Part shown: positions 55,130-64,000 of the stretch, in pieces
Numbering within the stretch: position 1 is the first letter of the stretch
Layout of the letters: each line of letters opens with the position of its first letter
Translations under genes and position numbers: made by a program
Notes under the pieces: generated by a model
Databases searched by the model: none
Told to the model about the DNA's origin: nothing
The model's input: the letters and a program-made list of their open reading frames with translations, nothing else
Origin: Eubacterium plexicaudatum ASF492
GTDB taxonomy: Bacteria > Bacillota > Clostridia > Lachnospirales > Lachnospiraceae
Length of the DNA stretch: 64,000 nt
Reading direction: 5' to 3'
Assembly (NCBI RefSeq): GCF_000364225.2
Contig: NZ_AQFT02000004.1
Coordinates: 1 to 64,000, forward strand

Positions 55130-55549
55130 ATGATAATTAAAAATATATCAGATCTGCAGAATATGATTGAACCTATGATACAAAATGCTATTGAAAATTC
55201 TTGCAATAGGTTGCTTGGAGCTTTACAAGAAATTATTAATACAGAATTCTATGATGTTTTCTCACCAGATTACTATATTAGAACATATCAGTTCTGGCGA
55301 TCAGCAACAACAGAAATGCTAAATAAGGCTTGTGGACAAGTCTTTATGGATAAAGCAGCTATGGACTATGGCGAATTTTGGTCAGGTGATATGCAATTAA
55401 AAGCCGCTAGTATCGGCAGTCATGGTGGATGGATTACAGATATAACCAGAGAACATAGATTTTGGGATGCATTTATTGAATACTGCAAAAATAATTGTGT
55501 TCAGATACTTAAAGAAGAATTAAGAAAACAAGGGATACCAGTAAAATAA
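55130..55549 (+). CDS. Virion protein candidate (HK97 gp10-like), 139 aa
   Basis: Weak ribosome site. Mixed fold ending SIGSHGGWITDITREHRFWD. It lies before the tape measure gene, where tail completion/gp10-like proteins occur in some phages. No specific signature, so low certainty. Confidence 0.4.
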   Translation: MIIKNISDLQNMIEPMIQNAIENSCNRLLGALQEIINTEFYDVFSPDYYIRTYQFWRSATTEMLNKACGQVFMDKAAMDYGEFWSGDMQLKAASIGSHGGWITDITREHRFWDAFIEYCKNNCVQILKEELRKQGIPVK

Positions 55550-55567
55550 ATAATTTAATAATTGTAT

Positions 55568-55602
55568 AGACTCTACTCTCCTACTCTATCAGGAGAGATT
55601 TT
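55568..55602 (+). terminator. Intrinsic terminator
   Basis: TCTCCTACTCTATCAGGAGA with T6. Confidence 0.6.
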
Positions 55603-55639
55603 TTAATTTCAAATATAGATTAGGAGGCAAATATTTTTA

Positions 55640-58600
55640 ATGAATGAGTTTTTAATACAACTCCAGGCAATATTAGACAAAGAAACGTCCAAAGGCAATA
55701 TCAATAAATCCATTGAACGGATTCAGAACCAGATCAATAAATTAAAAATACAGGCTGAGATTGATCCGAAGTCAGTTTTAAATATTAAGAAACAGTTGGA
55801 ATGGATAATTAATCAGCCAATTACATTGACGAATATCAATATTGACCAGAATCAGATTAACAAAACCGGACAACAAATAGGACGGAATATTGGTGAAAAT
55901 ATTAACAATGGTCTGTCGAATGGATTGAAAAATAATGATAAAATATTAGAATCATTTAAGAGTTCACTTTCTAATATTGGAATGGAGTCAGGAACAATAG
56001 ACGCTGTTGCAAATAGAATTAAAAATCTTAATGTAGAAATTAACTCTTTAAAACAAACTAAAAATAATAAAGGAATATTGTCTGTTGATATTTCTGGATT
56101 AGATAAGTATGGACAAGCTATTAAATTAACAGAACAATATAATATTGAAACTGGAAAATTAATTAAAAGCATTGACGCTGTATCTACCGCACAACAAAAA
56201 TCAAATTCCACAACTGATAGTTTTATCAATAAGCAAAAAACAGCAGTTTCCACTCTTACTAATCAAATCAATAAATTATATAAAGAAGCTATTGATCAGA
56301 ACACTTCTAAACCAATAAAAAGTGATGAAAATCTTTCAAAATTAAAAACGCAATACAATGAGATCACTTCCGCTATTAATAAAATGGCGTTATCTTCAAA
56401 AGAAAGTTTTACTGATGAAAATAACTCCGTGAAGACATTAATTTCTAATTTTCAGATATTAGTCAGAGAATGTAAAATGCTGAAACAGTTGCAACATCTT
56501 TAAGATCAAAAGATATTTCAACTGTAAAAAGTCAATATTCTAGTAAATTAGATATTTTAATTACAAAAATGAAATCTTCTGATGCTTATTCAAATGGTTT
56601 TCAAAAAGGTGCAGACAATTTAAAATCAATATTGAATAATTCTTTAGATGCATCTGGTTTAGTATCATTTTTGAATGGTCTTGATAAACTTGAAGCTGGT
56701 TTTAAACGCGCACAAGCTTCTGCTAAAGCTTTCAATCAAGAACAAAAAGTTGAAATAAAAACGTCTGGATTAGAATCACGGCTTGCAGAAATACAAAGAA
56801 TAAGTCCAGAAATTAATAATTTTAAAACACAGATCGGTAACGCTGATGTTACTATACAAAGTCTTCTTAACGATCTTTCCAAGATAAATACAAATGATGG
56901 TTTCAATGTTGTAAAAGAAAGAGTTGCCGCATTTGAAAATGCTGCTAAAGCTGCTGGCTATGCTGTTACAGAAGTTAATTTAAAAACAGAATCACTTGCT
57001 AATCAAATTGATAAAATACAGTTAATGTCATTTGGTGGCATAAAAAATGACTATGCAACACAGATAGCCTCATTATCTGGAAATTTTAGAAGTCTTGGAT
57101 TGGAGCAAGATGCTGTAAATCAAAAACTACAAAATGTAACTAATACTTATGACAGTTTGAAAGTAAGGATTACACAGCCGTTTGATGAAACAAATTACAA
57201 TGAAATTATTTCATTAAATGATAAATTACAAAGAGAATTAGCTGAATCTGAAAATGAATATAAAAGATTACAGGCTTCTACAAAAGGATATGTTTCTGAA
57301 CAAAAACGTTTAAATCAGGCTAATACAATTGAAGCATGGAACCAAAAGAATTCAAGAGCAACAAATGAAGTAATTACTAAAAATAATGAATATATTGCTA
57401 GTCTTCGTGATTTGAATTCTCAAATGACAAATATGCAGTTTAATAAGATTGTTAACGGATTTAAACAATCCGAGAATGCAATGCGCGGACTTGGAAAGCT
57501 TGGTTCTTCTCTGAAGGCACAAATGTCACAGGCAATGTCCAGTCTCACTACATATTTTTCTGCAAGTGCAGCTATAATGAAACTTGTTTCCAGTACAAGA
57601 ACTGCAGTAACTGAACTGAAAGAAGTAGATACTTTTATTACAGAAATTAGCAAAGCAAACAAAGAGCTTACTAAAACAGAATTAAAACAAATTGGGAATG
57701 ATTCTTTTGGTACTGCTTCTAAATATGGGAAAACTGCCACTGATTACCTATCTGGTGTTCAGGAAGCATCAAGAGCCGGTTATACAAATGCAGAAGAAAT
57801 TGCAGAGCTTTCAACCGCGGCACAAGGGGCTGGTGACATGACAGCCGAACTTGCTAATCAGATGATTATTGCTACGGATAAAGCATATAAATTAGGTGGA
57901 TCTGCTGAAGAATTAAGAAATGTACTTGATGGTGTAAACTTTATTTCTAATAATAATGCTGTAAATATGACAAATCTATCCGAAGGTATGTCAATAGCTG
58001 GTTCTACCGCTGCTTCATTCGGAATTGGTGTAAATGAATTAACATCGGCGTTGGGTACAATGGTTGCGAGTACTCAGCAAAGCGGTTCAGAGGTCGCAAG
58101 AGCTTTTAAGGCTATTCTCCTTAATATCAGACAAGTATCGGATGAGGAAGAAGGAATTGATGCAGATGGTCTTACGAAATATGAACAAGCATGTAATTCA
58201 TTAGGTGTATCATTAAAAGAAACAAAAAATGGTGTGTTACAGCTTCGTGATCCGATGCAAGTGTTAAAAGAGCTTTCCATTGAATATAATAAATTAAGCG
58301 AAACTGATATTAAAAGGACAAATCTTCTTAATTCAGTTGGTGGTAAACTTCGTTCTACTCAGTTAGATGCTCTTCTTCGTCAGTGGTCAATGTACGAAAA
58401 TATGCTTCATCAGTATGATGAAGGTGTCGGATCAATGGCAATTGAAGCGGAAAAAACAGCTAGGTCGTGGGAAGGTTCTTTAAATCGACTTCATAACACA
58501 TGGGTAAGTACAGTTGGTAATGTTGCAGAATCTAACGCAATAATTACAATCATAAATGGCCTTAATAATTTACTATCTGTTATTAATAATGTAACAGATA

Positions 58601-58692
58601 AACTCGGTTCATTAGGAACCATTGGATTAGGAGCTGGCTTATTTGCAGGCTTCAAGAACACAGGTGAACGTGTACAAGTGTACGCTTTCTAA
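55640..58692 (+). pseudogene. Tape measure protein, frameshifted and cut at intron
   Basis: AGGAGG precedes the ATG 55640. The first frame stops at 56503, but adding one A to AAAA in TGTAAAATGC joins NAETVATSLRSKDISTVKSQ and runs to 58692. The protein is a long coiled coil, then a phage TMP core (TAVTELKEVDTFITEISKAN, YTNAEEIAELSTAAQGAGDM). After GLGAGLFAGFKNTG the frame enters the group I intron core and stops, so the distal part is missing here. Sets tail length. Confidence 0.75.
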
Positions 58693-59146
58693 TTATCGTT
58701 AAATTGTTTTAGAATATGCCCTTCATGCCCAAGAAAACAAAACACGAATTTCAAGGGTAGGAATGTACTGATCTAGTCAATCAGTGGTGTTCTATAAAAT
58801 AAATCGTAATTGAGAGTTGCTATCTCTCAGTGCTGGGAAGCTTTTTATAGTGTATAAATAGTACCGTATAGCTACAACGTGACTGGAAACGGTGAGCGTG
58901 ATATGCATTCTGAAAGGATGTCAGTAATGGCAAAAAAATATACGGTAGATCATATGCGGAAACGCTAAGTGATAAGTCTGTGGAGGACTAAACCACCAAT
59001 CAGCAACGGAAATCCTAAGTCTGATTATTCAGATATGGAAGTGTTCAGAGACTGGAAACGATTTTGAGTCAGAAATGGCTTGTAATGGACAGTCCAAACA
59101 CAGTTGGTAGCCTGTCCCGTGACTGGGTAAAAACTATCAAGAGTGA
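58665..59146 (+). ncRNA. Group I intron core (boundaries approximate)
   Basis: Carries CAGCAACGGAAATCCTAAG (59000-59020 region, P4/P5-like), the R-type motif GTTCAGAGACTGGAAACG (from about 59043) and an S-type motif ATGGACAGTCC (59085-59095). GACTG in R pairs with CAGTC in S to form P7. It starts within the tape measure gene, probably after AACACAGGT. No downstream exon is recognised, and no endonuclease lies inside it. Self-splicing is not testable here. Confidence 0.6.
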
Positions 59147-59249
59147 TACTGCTCTTCTATTTCTTAATAGCATCTATATTCATTATAGAGAGAAATAGAA
59201 TAATGCAAGAAACTAATACAGGACTGTCAGATACAATCCAACAGCCCTG

Positions 59250-59468
59250 TTACCGATGCAGATTTGCTTCTATTGAAACATTACCTACTTCGGCTTTTGT
59301 GCGAATATCTTTATATGTAATTATTGTATTGCAAATTTTGCACAAACACTTATATAAATAAGGGACTACAAATCGAATAGATATGTAAAAGCACACAAAG
59401 GTGCAAATAACACATACCATTCCATACATAGAATCACACTCAACAACGTATTTTATTATATTCTTCAT
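59250..59468 (-). CDS. Small membrane protein, 72 aa
   Basis: GTGGAGGTAATTC precedes the ATG. Two hydrophobic stretches (MVCVICTFVCFYISI and FVVPYLYKCLCKIC) suggest membrane insertion; rich in cysteine. Read on the minus strand right after the intron, so it belongs to the inserted region. Function unknown. Confidence 0.5.
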   Translation of the reverse strand: MKNIIKYVVECDSMYGMVCVICTFVCFYISIRFVVPYLYKCLCKICNTIITYKDIRTKAEVGNVSIEANLHR

Positions 59469-59526
59469 GAATTACCTCCACAATTATAATTGCTAATGTT
59501 TTAAAATGAATCATACTAAATTTTAC

Positions 59527-59573
59527 CTCATTGTGGAGATGAGGCTATCCTATTGTGGAATAGGATTTTGTTC
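59527..59573. terminator. Two adjacent hairpins
   Basis: CCTCATTGTGGAGATGAGG and TATCCTATTGTGGAATAGGA, the second followed by TTTTG. Both present TTGTGGA in the loop. Probably ends transcription from the left; the shared loop is unexplained. Confidence 0.5.
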
Positions 59574-59779
59574 GGAAGGTTTATCATGAAGCTAAATCAA
59601 ATAGTTGTAAGATGATTATATCACATTTTATCGTATATTGATATTAATTTTGTATAACATTTTCTAACAATATTTTTTCATATTTTCCTGAGAAACATAC
59701 TGAATTAATATTGACAAAAAACATAAAATACTCTACTCTGAATATAATAAAAATATTATAGTTTGGAGGAAATCAAAAA

Positions 59780-60753
59780 ATGAAAGTATCCAGCCCAAAT
59801 AAGCCAGTACAAACAATAACTAATAAGATAAAACGTGAGCAAATATTATTCACTCATAAATTACAGCGTCCAGAAGGTGTATGGAATAACAATCAGAAAT
59901 CGTTACTTATTGATTCACTTCTTAGAGGATATTTAATTAATCCTACATATACAGTTCTTGAAAATGGTAAGCAGTATGTAATTGATGGTGTACAACGTCT
60001 TTACAGCATTTATACATTTATTAATGATGGTTACAGGTTATCTAAAAATTTGGAACCAATTGTTATTGATGAAGAAACATATGAAATTGCAGGTAAAAAA
60101 TTCTCTAAATTAGATGAAAAAGTGCGTGATGAATTATCTGCTGCTCAGTTACAAGTATGCGAAATATCCGATTATACTGACAAAGATGTTAGAGAAATGT
60201 TTAGGAGACTTAATTCTGGTAAACCATTAAATACTACACAGAAAATGACGCCTGATATGTCAGATGAATTAAGTGACGCTGTATTAAGTATTGTTTTACA
60301 TCCATTTTTTCAAAAGGTTCTTACTCCAGCTCAGCTTAAAAGTTCTGTAGATTTATCAATTGCAATTGAAATTTTAATGTTGAGTGAAATAAGTGACAAA
60401 TATGATTTTGGATCATTTAGAAAAGACGATCGACAAAAGTTTATTCAATATTATAATGAACGTGTAGACCTAGAGAAAATTGAATTAATTAAGCAAGGAT
60501 TAGATAGACTTGACGAATCAATCCCAGAAGACGTTAAGATAAACAAAACGACAATTTCATTCATCTGTTATGGTGCCTATCGAATCGTAAAGGACAACAA
60601 GTCGTTCGAAAATTTATGGAATCAGTTAATAATTTCTTAGAAAATTATGATTCAAATGATGAATATAAGGCATTTACGCAGCAAGGCACTTCTTCTTCTG
60701 AAAGCGTAAAGGGAAGGCTGGAATACTGGAGAAATATTATTAGAGAATTATAA
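59780..60753 (+). pseudogene. DUF262-type (ParB/GmrS-fold) protein, shift near end
   Basis: GGAGGAAATCAAAAA precedes the ATG. Has the DUF262/ParB-fold core: NPTYTVLENGKQYVIDGVQR (the DGxQR box), then REMFRRLNSGKPLNTTQKMT. One added A in GAAAATTTATGG joins KFMESVNNFLENYDSNDEYK and extends to TAA 60753. In type IV restriction (GmrSD) this fold binds or cleaves modified DNA. A TTGACA box lies at 59712 with a TACTCT at 17 bases. Confidence 0.65.
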
Positions 60754-60839
60754 ATATTTACAAAGGAAACAAAATATTATACACTCATTAATGAAATTAC
60801 ATATAATTTACTTATTATTATGTAATATTCTCTTCCACA

Positions 60840-60871
60840 AAAACACTTGGTTTAACAGCTAAGTGTTTTTA
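60840..60871 (+). terminator. Intrinsic terminator
   Basis: AAAACACTTGG..CTAAGTGTTTTT stem, between the DUF262-like gene and its neighbour. Confidence 0.75.
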
Positions 60872-60914
60872 TTTACCCAAATTAATATTATAGTATTGTA
60901 AATAAGAAAGCAAG

Positions 60915-61883
60915 GTGATATGCTTAAATGAAAATATTAATGGGGCTACAGAAAAAATGAAATTATATAATGTATATAGATTATGTAAAAGATACATAGA
61001 TGTTATTGAACCTAAAAATATTGCATGTAAAGATGGCAAGACATACGAACTTGAAAACTGGAAAGTATTAGTTAAAGTATTTACGACTTTAGAAAAAGTT
61101 CCTATATTAAAAGAATATACAATAAATTATATTAAAATGGTTCCAGAATTTGTAAGAAAAGATATCGTTCCAAAATTTGATCCTGAGACTGCAAGAGAGT
61201 TAAATATTATTAAAAGTAAAATTGCAAATATTATGAAAGTAATAATTGAATTTTATGAAAGTATGAATATATCTAGCGGAGAAAATGGTATTGATATAAA
61301 ACTACCTCCATGTAAAGATTTAAAAGACTATATAAATTATTTAAGAGAATTTGATTTTGTATTATCTCAATGTCCGTTTTTGCAATGTAAAGATGAAACA
61401 ATAACATTAGAATCTGTTGATGTTGGATCAAATTGGATAAGATTAGCTGTTACTTCGACATCAGCGTGTGTCATTTTAAGCAATATTGGTATTTTAGTGG
61501 ACAGAGCTATTACTTTGCGATCGCATTATATTAACATCCAGCAACAAGAAGAAGTTCTTAAATCGACCCAATTGAAAAATGAATTAGCAAGAGAACAGAA
61601 ACAAACTTTTGATTTATTGCGGAAGGCATATTTTGATAATGCTATCACAGAGATTGAGAAACAATGTGGAGATCTAAAAGATGGTGAAGAAAAAGGAAAA
61701 GCAGAAAAAGCATTAGAAAAACTATGTGAATTAATAGATAAAGGTGCCGAAATTTATGCTTCAATAGATGCCCCAGAAGAAATACAGGTATTATTTCCTG
61801 AAATACAGGATAATTTAGAATTATCTGGAGAACTGATGAAATATCTTGAAGATAAAGAATCGGAAGATACTGATGAAGAATAA
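60915..61883 (+). CDS. Hypothetical protein, about 322 aa
   Basis: GTG 60915 is in a weak context (AAGGTGATATGC); real start uncertain. N-half helical (KTYELENWKVLVKVFTTLEK), centre with a hydrophobic stretch (IRLAVTSTSACVILSNIGIL) and a long coiled-coil C-half with acidic end. Located 30-40 bases after the terminator behind the DUF262-like gene. Function unknown; may be a partner. Confidence 0.5.
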   Translation: MICLNENINGATEKMKLYNVYRLCKRYIDVIEPKNIACKDGKTYELENWKVLVKVFTTLEKVPILKEYTINYIKMVPEFVRKDIVPKFDPETARELNIIKSKIANIMKVIIEFYESMNISSGENGIDIKLPPCKDLKDYINYLREFDFVLSQCPFLQCKDETITLESVDVGSNWIRLAVTSTSACVILSNIGILVDRAITLRSHYINIQQQEEVLKSTQLKNELAREQKQTFDLLRKAYFDNAITEIEKQCGDLKDGEEKGKAEKALEKLCELIDKGAEIYASIDAPEEIQVLFPEIQDNLELSGELMKYLEDKESEDTDEE

Positions 61884-61932
61884 TTTTTTGATAATAACAA
61901 AAGAGTGTCTTCATTGGTATATTGTAAAGATA

Positions 61933-61994
61933 GTTTTAACAAAAAGCGTTTGACATTAAAAATAAAAAGCACATCAAACATTTTTTGTTAAAAC
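61933..61994. repeat. Imperfect inverted repeat, 21-bp arms
   Basis: GTTTTAACAAAAAGCGTTTGA at the left and its complement with two changes at 61974-61994, separated by 20 bases. It lies between convergent genes. Either a bidirectional terminator or a small-element end. Confidence 0.6.
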
Positions 61995-62048
61995 ATAATA
62001 ATATGGATAAAAAATTTAAATACGTATCGTTTCTTTATAATTAATAAC

Positions 62049-63090
62049 CTAATGTATTTGAAATACATTTAAAGCATTCTGAATTGCTATGTAAACTTTA
62101 GAGGCTTTAAGTTGTATATCTTCATTTATAATTTCACATTCAGCTATATCTTTGTATCTTGATTGAAGATATTTAATACGTTTATGTTTAATTTTAATAT
62201 CCATATCGAATTCTAATGAATCTTGAGTATTTTTTATGGATTCAAGATAAAAATATACTACACTATCTCCATTATTTGTCTGTTTTAAATAATTCAGAGC
62301 ATATGTTTGCATTTGATTAGCAAGAAGCCATGCCAATGAACCGTTTGGATGCGATTTAAACAGTTCTTTTCTTCCGCTTATAATTTCTTCCCACAAATCA
62401 GATGAAAAATGATTCTCGTTTTCACTAGTAAACTCTCTTTCAATATTTGAATAATATTCAGCACTTTTACCAGATGATGTTACTGCTGTATCTAATGAAG
62501 AATTATCTTTATGACTATTTAACCATAATGTTATTTCACTTTTTATTTTTACATCTAAATTGTTTTCATTCTCATAAAATAACCAATACATAAGATCTTT
62601 AAATTCTTCACCGTTAATTTGGGGATGACCTTTTGGATATTTTAAATCAAATCTTACCTCTTCTTCTATTTCGTTTGTAGAAGACTGTTTGTTCTCTTCT
62701 TCTATTTCGTTTGTAGAAGACTGTTTGTTCTCTTCTTCTATTTCGTTTGTAGAAGACTGTTTGTTCTCTTCTTCTATTTCGTTTGTAGAAGACTGTTTGT
62801 TCTCTTCTTCTATTTCGTTTGTAGAAGAAAAAAGTGTTGTAAAGTTTATATTATCATGCATTTTTTTAATCAGTGTATTAATAGGCTTGAATCTTAAAAC
62901 ACACAAAAGAATAATTACACTTAAAATTGATATTAAATTTATTAATGCTTTTTTGCGTTTTTTATAAAGTTTTTTCTCTCGCTCTTCACTTTTTTGATAC
63001 TTTTCTTTGAGATATTCAATCTCTTTATTTGAAACATTTTTATCTTTTAATTTAGATATCTTTAATATTATCTTATTCTTTCTTTTAAAA
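62049..63090 (-). CDS. Membrane protein with repeated acidic linker
   Basis: Open frame extends upstream of TTG 62906 to about 63090 without a canonical start; the added N-terminus reads KKRKKALINLISILSVIILL, a signal-anchor helix, preceded by a basic coiled coil. The linker has five copies of SSTNEIEEE. The C-terminal 200 residues are helical. Function unknown. Upstream partner is the membrane protein at 63068. Confidence 0.55.
62658..62828. repeat. 36-bp tandem repeats, nearly five copies
   Basis: Units start at 62658, 62694, 62730, 62766 and 62802 and look identical, encoding 12 residues (SSTNEIEEENKQ) each. Exact identity suggests recent expansion. No spacers, so not CRISPR. Confidence 0.85.
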
Positions 63091-63271
63091 TTATTTTTAT
63101 ATCATCATTAATTTGATAAAGATTTACTATATATATTAAAGCAATCACAGACCAAATAAGCAACATAATCAAATAAGCTGCAATTGGCATATTAAATAAA
63201 GTTACTCCCAAAAGAGAGAAGATTGGACTAATGATAGAAGCAATCCTTATTAACCATTTGTTTTCCCACAT
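63068..63271 (-). CDS. Small membrane protein, 67 aa
   Basis: Two transmembrane helices (IASIISPIFSLLGVTLF and IAAYLIMLLIWSVIALIYIV). AGGAGATTG precedes the ATG. Its 3' end overlaps the start region of the acidic-repeat protein gene, suggesting they act together. Confidence 0.55.
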   Translation of the reverse strand: MWENKWLIRIASIISPIFSLLGVTLFNMPIAAYLIMLLIWSVIALIYIVNLYQINDDIKIILKERIR

Positions 63272-63506
63272 AACAATCTCCTGTTAATTTTCTGTAAACT
63301 TTATAATTATAGCAAAAAGATTGTAATATTATTGTTGTTGTTAGAGCAATATGAGTATAATAGATTATATATCGGACTATTAATACAAAACAAAATAGGA
63401 TAATTTACCAATTTTCGAATTATATTTCATACATTAAAATATTATTTGTACATACTTGTAATCGGACTAAAACAATATTTATGTACAATACACACAAAAA
63501 TAGTAC
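63272..63506. other. Divergent promoter region
   Basis: AT-rich, no gene. ATCGGACTA occurs twice, at about 63370-63378 and 63463-63471. Could be binding sites for the control of the plus- and minus-strand genes. Confidence 0.4.
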
Positions 63507-63508
63507 GA

Positions 63509-63550
63509 TATTCAAAACATTACAAAAAATGGTTTGTAATGTTTTGAATA
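63509..63550. promoter_or_regulatory. Perfect 18-bp inverted repeat
   Basis: TATTCAAAACATTACAAA (63509-63526) and its complement (63533-63550) with a six-base spacer. A near-copy of the left arm forms the first codons of the next gene (63582-63601, one mismatch). Operator or partition-type site. Confidence 0.65.
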
Positions 63551-63578
63551 ATACGTTTAAAGAAAGGAATTTATAAAA

Positions 63579-63821
63579 ATGGATATTCAAAACATCACAA
63601 ATAAAGAAACTGCCACTCAGAACGAACAGCAGTTTAAATCAACAAAAGAACTTATAGAAGAAATCATAAGATTATTTGCAGACAATATTATATCAATATC
63701 GGATGCAAATTATATATTAGAAGAGACATCAAAAAAATTATGTATGCAACCAGTTACAGATGTAGAAGAAGATATTAAAAAAATATATGCATTGAGAAAT
63801 AGAGGAATAATAAAATCTTAA
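63579..63821 (+). CDS. Hypothetical protein, 80 aa
   Basis: GAAAGGAATTTATAAAA precedes the ATG. MDIQNITNKETATQNEQQFK, then helix (STKELIEEIIRLFADNIISI). Small regulatory-looking protein. Its stop overlaps the convergent gene. Confidence 0.5.
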   Translation: MDIQNITNKETATQNEQQFKSTKELIEEIIRLFADNIISISDANYILEETSKKLCMQPVTDVEEDIKKIYALRNRGIIKS

Positions 63822-64000
63822 TTGTTTTCCAACCATAAGAATCCTCTAAATGTAACATCGTAAATAACAGCTCTTCCCCACATAATGTTTGGATAATTGC
63901 TATTTAAAAGTCCTTCTTGTATACAACGATATATAGCAGTTGATATCTCTTTTCTCTTATTGTCAGTATCTCCAGATAAGTCATTTACGATTGTTAATAA
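63818..64000 (-). CDS. Hypothetical protein, partial at window edge
   Basis: Open frame of at least 60 codons continuing past 64000; ends IMWGRAVIYDVTFRGFLWLE, TAA at 63818. Start not in the window. No family recognised. Confidence 0.45.
   Translation of the reverse strand, partial: LLTIVNDLSGDTDNKRKEISTAIYRCIQEGLLNSNYPNIMWGRAVIYDVTFRGFLWLENN

Noticed and set aside
59143..59361. Plus-strand 72-codon frame after the intron
   Set aside because: No ribosome site, and it is antisense to the minus-strand gene at 59250-59468 that has one.
62658..62828. CRISPR-like regular 36-bp repeats
   Set aside because: Units are contiguous with no spacers and lie inside an open reading frame.

Overview
The window is AT-rich (roughly 30% G+C by eye) with strong AGGAGG-type ribosome sites, which points to a low-GC Firmicute. 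Protein style suggests a gut Clostridia/Lachnospiraceae-like genome; that assignment is inference. Most of the window is one phage genome (about 9.7-59 kb), prophage or phage-plasmid, flanked by small accessory genes. A visibly GC-richer insertion element sits at 2.2-5.7 kb.

Layout. 0.1-9.2 kb: small minus-strand accessory genes, a 3.5-kb DDE transposon with a 6-bp target duplication, and a HicAB-type toxin-antitoxin operon. 9.6-18.5 kb: phage early/replication region, much decayed: a Rha-type antirepressor relic, GGGAA..TTCCC operator repeats, a replication-initiator-like gene, a ParB-like gene, an ORF6N antirepressor and an HNH endonuclease. 18.6-23.7 kb: a translationally coupled block with a CoiA-like protein, a YonO/RdRP-like single-chain RNA polymerase (GADFDSD active-site motif, split by a -1 shift in an A run) and an HU-like protein. 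23.7-37.7 kb: tRNA genes, HU, antirepressors with structured leaders, a homing endonuclease, a tyrosine recombinase, an orphan TnpB and a minus-strand membrane-protein cassette. 37.8-58.7 kb: virion genes in order (terminase, portal, protease with nested scaffold, capsid, adaptors, tail tube, holin, amidase, RusA-like nuclease, tape measure). The tape measure ends at a group I intron core and no downstream exon is visible. 59.2-64 kb: a DUF262-type protein with a neighbour, a membrane protein with 36-bp repeats, and a palindrome-controlled small gene.

How it fits together. A phage-encoded polymerase beside HU recalls yonO-yonN of Bacillus phage SPbeta, so late transcription may be driven by this enzyme. 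Several antirepressor genes follow long structured leaders, three of them with a shared TTTAGAGAARTAT-like motif just after a terminator.

Two features run through the whole window. Many genes, including conserved virion genes and the transposon, carry single-base shifts, mostly in A or T runs, which looks more like long-read consensus error than decay. Several phage genes have good ribosome sites but only ATA or ATT at the expected start.
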